From a virus, in the IMG/VR virus record IMGVR_UViG_3300042691_041805, positions 1 through 21,580 of that record: a DNA stretch of 21,580 nucleotides; one strand, written 5' to 3'. A program made the translations under genes and the position numbers. This document shows positions 16,171-21,580 of the stretch, one piece after another. The notes beneath the pieces are model-generated. The model saw only the letters and a program-made list of their open reading frames with translations. It had not been told where the DNA came from and made no database searches. How positions within the stretch are numbered: position 1 is the stretch's first letter; every line of letters begins with the position of its first letter.

Positions 16171-18377
16171 TGGCAATAACGTTAAATTATGGATTACAAA
16201 TAACAGGTGATTGTCAGAACAATTCATCAGGTGCGTTAGGGTTAACAATATATGGTGGAACACCTAATTATACAATAACTTGGTTGTCTCCGTCTTTATC
16301 ACCTATTATATTAGCGGGTAGTGCGACAACAATAACTTCATTATCTGGAGGGTCGTATAGTTTTTATGTTAGTGACCAATCAATACCTGTTAACAACACT
16401 AATAATATTAGTTTTTATGTAAGTACGGGATGTTGTGTTTCGATAGATGTACAGGATACAACATGTAATTTACCAAATGGTTCATTAACCGCAACAACCG
16501 CTTACGCCTCTTCTTATGGTACTGCTTATTTATATAAAGAGGGTCAATATATCTCAAGCGCTTTAACAAGTTTTGTAACACAAGATGCTCCTCCACCTCT
16601 ATCACCAGTACCCGGACTTTTAACATCTGCGTATTTTGATGGTCTTTCGGCAGGTACTTATCAAGTTACTCTTTTCGATTATGGAGGATGTCAATGTTCA
16701 AGTCAGACTTGTATAATTAGAAATTCATCTGAATTTGATTTTGGTTTACTTGTCGCAAACGCTTCATCGTGTAATAATGGATATGGTCGACTTACAGTAA
16801 CAGGTAATACTGGAACAGGACCATTCCAATATCAGTGGTCTTCAAACGTACTAAACCCAAGTATTACTGCTAGTACTGTTAGTGGACTATCCGCAGGTAG
16901 TTATAGTGTGATAGTTACAGACTCAACTGGATGTCAAGTAACTAAATCTGCTATAATTAATACTGTACCCCCTTTAGGTTTAAATTATTATACTGCAACA
17001 CCTGCTAGTTGTTTATCTGACGATGGTACAATAACTTTTAATATTTCTGGAGGTACCCCACCTTATTATTATATTTTATCAAACGGGGATTCCGCAATTA
17101 GTTATTCTAATGTTTATACATTTTCAGGACTTGCGGCTAACACATACACTCTCCAATTGGTTGATTTAGCGATTTGTAATTTCTCACAAGATGTACAAGT
17201 ACCCATGGAAGGTAACTTTAATGTGATTTCAGTTGTAACAAATAATGTTACTTGTACTTCATACGGTTCATTATCTATTAATTTAATAGGTAACCCTCCT
17301 TTTACTTATATATTAGAAGACAGTAGTGGCGTGGTTAACACAATTGTTACACAAGTTAATAATTATCAATTTACAAATTTAACCGCTGACACCTATACGT
17401 TAACTATCTCAGATTATTTGGGTAGTTGTGAATATACGGATACGTACACTATTGAGCAATCACCCGATTTTTCAATGGAGATATCGTCAACAGGGACCAC
17501 ATGTAATTCTGAAAATGGTACTATTTTAGTAGATATAATACCTGTTAATTCTACATTATTTAGTTATGAATTACAGGGGATTGAAAATTCAGGTCTTATC
17601 AGTGATACCTCATATTTGTTTAGTGGTCTAAACACTGGTATCTATACTATAATTGTTACCGATGAGAATGGATGTACTCAAACTGATAGTATTATTTTAA
17701 GTAATCAATCACAGGTTGATTTTAATCTATATTCGACAGATTGTGGGTTAGGTTCCGATGGTACAGTTAGTGCGATTATAAATAATGGAACCCCACCATT
17801 TGATTTATATTGGAGTGCTAGTACAATTGAAGGTATATTATCAATAGGTTCACAAACCGGTATTTATTTAACTGGTTTAACGAGTAGTAACTATTATTTA
17901 ACGGTAACCGATTTAAATGGATGCGTGTTGACAAAATCAATATCAGTAACATGTGGTAATTTAGTTAGTTCATCCTATCAAATATTCAATATATGTGAGC
18001 AAGTGTTTACGGAAACCTCAAATCAAAAACGAGGTATACTACAGATGTATAATGAGGGATATCAGGATTTAACTGAGGGGTCTAATTGTATTTTAAATTA
18101 TGCTAATTTTATAACTGAAGTAACAATAGGGTCTCAAACCTACTCAACTTTGTTTTATACGTCATATTCATTGACTGACATACCAACTGATGGGTTATTT
18201 ATTGAATCAATACAATCCGCATTAAATGGTGCTTACGGAGTTGGAAATGTGTCAATAGATTCATCTATGAATATTGTTATAATATCTTCAGATTGTAATT
18301 TGAGTTATGATGTGTTACAAGATTTGGACATAAACATTGATTTAAAAATTGAGTACGATTTAGATTGTCAATCTTAA
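16170..18377 (+). CDS. Tail fibre/adhesin-like protein with seven SprB-like repeats (735 aa)
   Basis: Residues about 8-596 are seven tandem beta modules of roughly 75-95 residues. Each has a Cys and Gly-containing opening (e.g. ASCLSDDGTITFNISGGTPP), a central GxPP[FY] turn and a closing strand pair with GLSAGSYSVIVTDSTGCQV-type sequence. This is the SprB repeat pattern of Bacteroidota gliding adhesins. Here there is no signal peptide and no type IX sorting domain, and the gene sits inside a phage structural operon, so it is a virion protein rather than a host adhesin. A C-terminal domain (about 597-735) lacks repeats and resembles the end of the preceding protein. The start is ATG 16170 (TAATG overlap). 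The stop is a tandem TAA-TAG. A stalk or receptor-contact fibre extending from the baseplate is likely. Confidence 0.8.
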   Translation: MAITLNYGLQITGDCQNNSSGALGLTIYGGTPNYTITWLSPSLSPIILAGSATTITSLSGGSYSFYVSDQSIPVNNTNNISFYVSTGCCVSIDVQDTTCNLPNGSLTATTAYASSYGTAYLYKEGQYISSALTSFVTQDAPPPLSPVPGLLTSAYFDGLSAGTYQVTLFDYGGCQCSSQTCIIRNSSEFDFGLLVANASSCNNGYGRLTVTGNTGTGPFQYQWSSNVLNPSITASTVSGLSAGSYSVIVTDSTGCQVTKSAIINTVPPLGLNYYTATPASCLSDDGTITFNISGGTPPYYYILSNGDSAISYSNVYTFSGLAANTYTLQLVDLAICNFSQDVQVPMEGNFNVISVVTNNVTCTSYGSLSINLIGNPPFTYILEDSSGVVNTIVTQVNNYQFTNLTADTYTLTISDYLGSCEYTDTYTIEQSPDFSMEISSTGTTCNSENGTILVDIIPVNSTLFSYELQGIENSGLISDTSYLFSGLNTGIYTIIVTDENGCTQTDSIILSNQSQVDFNLYSTDCGLGSDGTVSAIINNGTPPFDLYWSASTIEGILSIGSQTGIYLTGLTSSNYYLTVTDLNGCVLTKSISVTCGNLVSSSYQIFNICEQVFTETSNQKRGILQMYNEGYQDLTEGSNCILNYANFITEVTIGSQTYSTLFYTSYSLTDIPTDGLFIESIQSALNGAYGVGNVSIDSSMNIVIISSDCNLSYDVLQDLDINIDLKIEYDLDCQS
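16191..17957 (+). repeat. Seven tandem SprB-like protein repeats
   Basis: By residue, the units fall at about 8-88, 91-185, 190-266, 270-345, 351-430, 434-512 and 517-596. Shared landmarks are an opening Cys, a G-T-[ILV] strand, a GTPPY/GNPPF turn, and a closing GL-x2-G-x-Y-x-[LVI]-x-VTD-x-x-GC. Units 3, 6 and 7 match best; units 1 and 2 are divergent and unit 2 carries an insertion (APPPLSPVPG). At DNA level the units are well diverged, so this is an old array, not recent slippage. Confidence 0.78.
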
Positions 18378-18380
18378 TAG

Positions 18381-19418
18381 ATGTGTTTAATAAATTTAAA
18401 TATTATTACAGGAGAACCTCCCTACACAATTGAGGTTTGTGATTATTTTGGAGTTAATTGTCAAGTAATTGGTTATTATGATTCATACATACCGCCCAAT
18501 TTAATATTAGCAGTTCCTGAACCTTATAGTTTGGCCCCAATTGTTTTAGTTAGAGTTTATGATGCTAATGGTTGTATTAGTCAAAATACATTAACAATGT
18601 TAACACCAACCCCATCAATTACAGTTTCACCCTCTTCTCAAAGTCCGACACCAACGACTACAAATACTGCAACACCAACGATTACACCCTCTTCTCAAAG
18701 TCCGACACCAACACCAACTAATACTCCGACCCCACAAACACCGACACCAACACCAACTAATACTCCTACAATTACCATAACTCCAACTGTAACTAAAACT
18801 AACACACCGACAACCACTTTAACTCCTACTGTCACTCCATCATTATCCCCATTACCACCAACTAAAGCGTTTTTATTTATAGAACCACAATCTGGTAGTA
18901 CAAATATTGGTCAATGGATGTTTGATAATTCACAAACTTTTTATGGATTTACTAATAGTAGTACACCTGCACTTAATCAAAGTAAATTTAATCAAGAGTT
19001 AAATATTTATGTTAATTTCTCAGGATGGACTTCAGGGTTGTTCCCGTCAATTATAAATCAAGATGTTCCGCAAACAACGGGTGGAAATGATTCATTTGGT
19101 AATGCGATTGTTGCTTATAATTTTAAAACGACTAAAGTCCCTAAGGACACTGTTTCGGGTAAAGCGTGGTACACTTGGATGATTCCAACCGGAATGACCA
19201 ATGGATTATACCAAACTAAAATTGATTATAACACATCAAGTCCATCAATGCCTCCTACAACTGTAAACACCGAACCAACAATATACTCTTATTATTTTAC
19301 ATATACTGGAACTACAATACCTCAAACAACATATAGGGTATATACGACTTACCCGTCAACAAATTTTAATTTATTGAATACTTCGGACATATACTTCAAA
19401 GGAAACACAGTAAGTTAA
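18381..19418 (+). CDS. Modular tail-fibre-like protein: SprB-like N-domain, Thr/Pro hinge, variable tip A (345 aa)
   Basis: There are three parts. Residues 1-74 form a small domain with ITGEPPYTIEVCD near the start and VRVYDANGCISQNTLTM at the end. This is the GxPPY turn and closing 'DxNGC' strand of a SprB repeat, so it reads as a single divergent SprB-like module. Residues 75-161 are a Thr/Pro/Ser hinge. Residues 162-345 are a beta-rich domain with no recognised family (KAFLFIEPQSGSTNIGQWMF, then GKAWYTWMIPTGMTNGLYQ, ending IYFKGNTVS). The first two parts recur in the gene starting at 20293; the tip does not. There is no signal peptide. It starts 3 bp after the SprB-repeat gene and ends 12 bp before the next. 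Probable role is a baseplate-attached fibre or decoration whose tip contacts the host surface. Confidence 0.7.
   Translation: MCLINLNIITGEPPYTIEVCDYFGVNCQVIGYYDSYIPPNLILAVPEPYSLAPIVLVRVYDANGCISQNTLTMLTPTPSITVSPSSQSPTPTTTNTATPTITPSSQSPTPTPTNTPTPQTPTPTPTNTPTITITPTVTKTNTPTTTLTPTVTPSLSPLPPTKAFLFIEPQSGSTNIGQWMFDNSQTFYGFTNSSTPALNQSKFNQELNIYVNFSGWTSGLFPSIINQDVPQTTGGNDSFGNAIVAYNFKTTKVPKDTVSGKAWYTWMIPTGMTNGLYQTKIDYNTSSPSMPPTTVNTEPTIYSYYFTYTGTTIPQTTYRVYTTYPSTNFNLLNTSDIYFKGNTVS
18628..18766 (+). repeat. Exact direct repeats in the Thr/Pro hinge region
   Basis: A 28-bp sequence (18628-18655; core CCTCTTCTCAAAGTCCGACA) recurs exactly at 18685-18712, offset 57 bp. A second 26-bp sequence (18702-18727) recurs exactly at 18741-18766, offset 39 bp. 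Both offsets are multiples of three, so recombination or slippage between copies would lengthen or shorten the hinge in frame. They encode SSQSPTP and TPTPTNTP blocks. Confidence 0.9.
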
Positions 19419-19430
19419 TAATTATAGTAT

Positions 19431-20276
19431 ATGTCTACATTTCCATATAAAAACCCAATAAGTTCAGAACAACTAAACGGAGTACAATCTGTTGAAAGGT
19501 CCGAAACATTCGGAACTAATTTTTCTGTACTTGGTGTCGGTGGATACATGGAAGTATTTAATCTTACTGATTTAGTATACACCATACCACCAGCAACATT
19601 TGGACCAATTGAGTTTAGTGGTAATACAATACCGATTCAATTTACAAAAGGTACCGGTGCGGTTTTTTCACCTGATGTGTTAACACTTAATTCTGATAAC
19701 ATATCTTCAGGAAGAAGAAGGCTAGGTATGTTAGCTTATGTTTACGAGGATGACCAAATTTATCAATTCAGAATTGATAACTATGAATCATTATGGACCG
19801 CAGTTACTGCGACAACCGCGGTCACAATCTATGATTTTGGAACACTAATAAATAATACAACCGCCGCGGGACAAAATTTTATAAATGCTTGGACTGCGTC
19901 TACAATTGAAGACGTTAGCGGCGCAACACACTCAAGTGCGGTTTGGAAAAAATTTAGTTCAGGTAGTGGGGGAACCGTTACATCTGGAGTCACAGGTTCA
20001 GGAACTGTGAATTATATTCCTAAATGGACAGGATTAACCTCAATTGGTAATAGTCAAATTCAGGATAATGGGGTTACGGTGTCAATTGGTTCCCCATCAA
20101 GTACTGCTGCAATATTAGAAGTTGCATCTACCTCACAGGGTGTATTGTTCCCAAGAATGACTCAAACACAAAGACTATCAATTTCATCACCGACCTCTGG
20201 ATTAATTGTATATCAAACAGATTTTTCTGATGGTCTTTATATTTATAAAATCAGTGGATGGATACAAATGATTTAA
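19431..20276 (+). CDS. Tail fibre protein with GVLFPRMTxTQR C-terminal module (281 aa)
   Basis: Residues 1-175 form an N-terminal part typical in look of virion-attached fibre bases (FSVLGVGGYMEVFNLTDLVY; GRRRLGMLAYVYEDDQIYQF). A Gly/Ser/Thr linker follows at about 176-190. Then GSGTVNYIPKWTGLTSIGNS and QIQDNGVTVSIG lead into ASTSQGVLFPRMTQTQR (about 232-248) and SGLIVYQTDFSDGLYIYKIS. This last block is the 'GvlfPRmt..qR..is.p..GliiYqtd...l..y....W' module common in Bacteroidota surface proteins and their phage fibres, often ahead of an intramolecular chaperone domain; no such chaperone follows here. The gene starts at ATG 19431 after a 12-bp gap and separates two paralogous hinge-bearing fibre genes. 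A short fibre or receptor-binding role is likely. Confidence 0.72.
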   Translation: MSTFPYKNPISSEQLNGVQSVERSETFGTNFSVLGVGGYMEVFNLTDLVYTIPPATFGPIEFSGNTIPIQFTKGTGAVFSPDVLTLNSDNISSGRRRLGMLAYVYEDDQIYQFRIDNYESLWTAVTATTAVTIYDFGTLINNTTAAGQNFINAWTASTIEDVSGATHSSAVWKKFSSGSGGTVTSGVTGSGTVNYIPKWTGLTSIGNSQIQDNGVTVSIGSPSSTAAILEVASTSQGVLFPRMTQTQRLSISSPTSGLIVYQTDFSDGLYIYKISGWIQMI

Positions 20277-20292
20277 TTAATATTTATCGTTA

Positions 20293-21580
20293 ATGAGTTG
20301 TTATATAACAATATCAAATATAACAGGAGAACCTCCTTATGTGATTACGGTTTGTGATAATTATGGAAATAATTGTTTTTTAGCTGCTTACGAATTATCG
20401 TATGTTCCACCAACAATATATGTAGATATACCATCGGATTGGTCATTATTACCATTTGTTCAAGTTACCGTTGAGAGTTCAGAAGGATGTGAAGAATTAC
20501 AATTTGTACAAACAACGCCCACACCAACACCTTCGAACACACCAACCCCAACTCCCTCCCCATCCGCACCACTTACCTCCCCAACACCTACCCCAAGTAT
20601 TACCCCAAGTATAACTCCAAGTCAATCAGTTCCAATTCCTCCATATTTCCAAGTTCAAAATATTAATGGTTTAAATCCTCAGTCAATAACTTTAAACGCT
20701 AAATTAAATAGTAAATTTACGGTAGATTTTGGAGATGGGACCGCTCCGTTAAATTATTCAATTACTAACCCTTCTTACACTGGCGCTACAAATTTAGTCG
20801 CATTAAGTAAAAGTTATGTACCTTCAGATTATATTACAACAATATATGATTTAAGATATGGGTCACCTACTTTTCCAAATTCCGCTGACGGTTTAAGGGA
20901 TATATATGTGGATAAAATATCTGAAATTTTTGTAAATAATTATACCTTTACCGCGTTTACTAGTTTGGACGGAATATATATTACTAATTCTACTGTAGAC
21001 ACTTTTAAATTTTCACTTACAAGTGCGTTTGACGTTTTTAGTTATCAATATAACTCGGCAACTACTTTTGATTTTGAAATATTAAATCCAACATCAATTA
21101 CTCAATTACAGAATGTTTTTTATAACTATAATAATTTTACCTCGGCGACTATTAATTATTCGGGATATACTACGGCTTCACGACCTACGAGAATGGATAT
21201 TGTTGGAAACTCAAGTTTAACAAATCTTAACTTCGCGCCTCCTCAAACTGGAGGTGTTTTTTACATATATAGTAACGGTCAATTAAGTGATATAAATTTT
21301 TTAACACCACTTAGTTCTAGTACTACAGTTTCAAGAATTGATTTACATGCAAATCGTTTTACAGGATGGACAACAAATTTCCCAACACAAGTTTCCATAA
21401 TTGATATGGAACAACAACAGGGAGGACTTAGCTTAGGTGTTAATTCATTTAAATATTTCTCACCTGATTTGTCAAATAACACAGGGTTAACACAATTGAA
21501 TTTATATACCAATAGTTTAACTAGTATTACTGAAACTATATCAGGTTGCACATCATTGACCGATTTAAGAGTTGATAGAA
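20293..21580 (+). CDS. Modular tail-fibre-like protein: SprB-like N-domain, Thr/Pro hinge, PKD-like and leucine-rich-repeat tip (3'-truncated)
   Basis: The frame is open from ATG 20293 to the right edge (429 codons, incomplete). Residues 1-73 are a paralogue of the N-domain of the gene at 18381: SNITGEPPYVITVCDNYGNN, then YELSYVPP and VTVESSEGC. Residues 74-117 are a Thr/Pro/Ser hinge. From about 118 a beta domain starts, with FTVDFGDGTAP (the FGDG turn of PKD-like folds at 146-149). From about 300 on, Leu/Ile-patterned repeats appear (LTNLNF, RIDLHANRFTGW, TGLTQLNLYTNSLTSI, then CTSLTDLRVDR), consistent with a leucine-rich-repeat solenoid. There is no signal peptide. Leucine-rich repeats are protein/glycan-binding folds, so this tip is a candidate receptor-binding domain. 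It follows the short fibre gene after 16 bp. The LRR class (BspA-like or other) cannot be fixed from the fragment. Confidence 0.72.
   Translation, partial: MSCYITISNITGEPPYVITVCDNYGNNCFLAAYELSYVPPTIYVDIPSDWSLLPFVQVTVESSEGCEELQFVQTTPTPTPSNTPTPTPSPSAPLTSPTPTPSITPSITPSQSVPIPPYFQVQNINGLNPQSITLNAKLNSKFTVDFGDGTAPLNYSITNPSYTGATNLVALSKSYVPSDYITTIYDLRYGSPTFPNSADGLRDIYVDKISEIFVNNYTFTAFTSLDGIYITNSTVDTFKFSLTSAFDVFSYQYNSATTFDFEILNPTSITQLQNVFYNYNNFTSATINYSGYTTASRPTRMDIVGNSSLTNLNFAPPQTGGVFYIYSNGQLSDINFLTPLSSSTTVSRIDLHANRFTGWTTNFPTQVSIIDMEQQQGGLSLGVNSFKYFSPDLSNNTGLTQLNLYTNSLTSITETISGCTSLTDLRVDR
20512..20640 (+). repeat. Thr/Pro/Ser low-complexity hinge region
   Basis: This stretch encodes about 43 residues made almost only of Thr, Pro and Ser (PTPTPSNTPTPTPSPS, later SITPSITPSQS). 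The + strand here is C/A-rich, unlike the T/A-rich surroundings. It is the shorter counterpart of the hinge at about 18603-18863; the two differ in length (about 43 against about 87 residues) and in repeat order. Confidence 0.8.

Noticed and set aside
1268-18380. Recoding of TAG, as in some large gut phages (tandem TAA-TAG stops at 1268-1273 and 18375-18380)
   Set aside because: All genes are full length under the standard code, and every terminal stop from 809 on is TAA. Tandem stops alone do not show recoding.
20293-21580. Diversity-generating retroelement target (variable tip domain)
   Set aside because: There is no reverse transcriptase or template-repeat pair in the window, and the visible tip is LRR-like rather than a C-type-lectin fold. 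The part beyond the edge is unseen.
1-21580. tRNA genes, CRISPR arrays, insertion sequences, attachment sites
   Set aside because: Coding is almost continuous and the gaps are 61 bp or less. I saw no cloverleaf, regularly spaced repeats, transposase or terminal inverted repeats.

Overview
The window reads as part of the late, virion-structural region of a large AT-rich tailed phage with a contractile (myovirus-type) tail that probably infects a member of the Bacteroidota. Four things point to that host. Seven SprB-like repeats, a domain typical of Bacteroidota gliding adhesins, sit in a virion gene. A fibre gene ends in the GVLFPRMTxTQR module common in Bacteroidota proteins and their phages. 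Thr/Pro hinges of the PTPTPTNTP type occur. No start codon has a Shine-Dalgarno-like purine box; the starts lie in AT-rich context, as in Flavobacteriia. All genes are on the + strand and the stops from position 809 on are all TAA. No packaging, capsid, replication or integration genes are present, so lifestyle and phage lineage cannot be settled from this window.

Layout. (1) Positions 1-770 hold the end of a flavodoxin-fold NAD(P)H-dependent oxidoreductase gene that begins outside the window, a small overlapping unknown gene, and a clear intrinsic terminator. (2) Positions 809-3116 hold the baseplate wedge pair gp25-like and gp6-like (J-like). (3) Positions 3122-3165 hold a near-perfect AT-rich palindrome that ends one base before the start of a 1794-residue protein. 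(4) Positions 3167-13126 hold five tightly packed, mostly unrecognised genes: the giant protein (a carboxypeptidase-regulatory-like beta domain and a roughly 60-residue hydrophobic block), a 595-residue protein with no internal methionine and a TTG start, a 265-residue protein, a 366-residue protein with a PKD-like domain, and a 302-residue protein. (5) Positions 13126-16170 hold a 1014-residue protein with a tail-protein-I-like motif, a candidate for the gp7 wedge partner of gp6. (6) Positions 16170-21580 hold tip or fibre genes: a seven-repeat SprB-like protein, two paralogous proteins that share an N-terminal domain and a Thr/Pro hinge but have unrelated C-termini, and a short fibre protein between them. 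The last gene runs off the right edge into leucine-rich repeats.

Interpretation. Genes from 809 onward form one polycistron. Junctions are 1-14 bp overlaps or gaps of 23 bp or less, apart from the 50 bp palindrome-bearing gap. The likely product is a baseplate with an elaborate, modular host-contact apparatus. The most interesting idea is that a SprB-type fold is reused in three neighbouring virion genes. In one it is a tandem array; in the other two it is a single N-terminal module joined by a Thr/Pro hinge to an exchangeable tip. All family names here come from reading motifs by eye, and no database search was possible.
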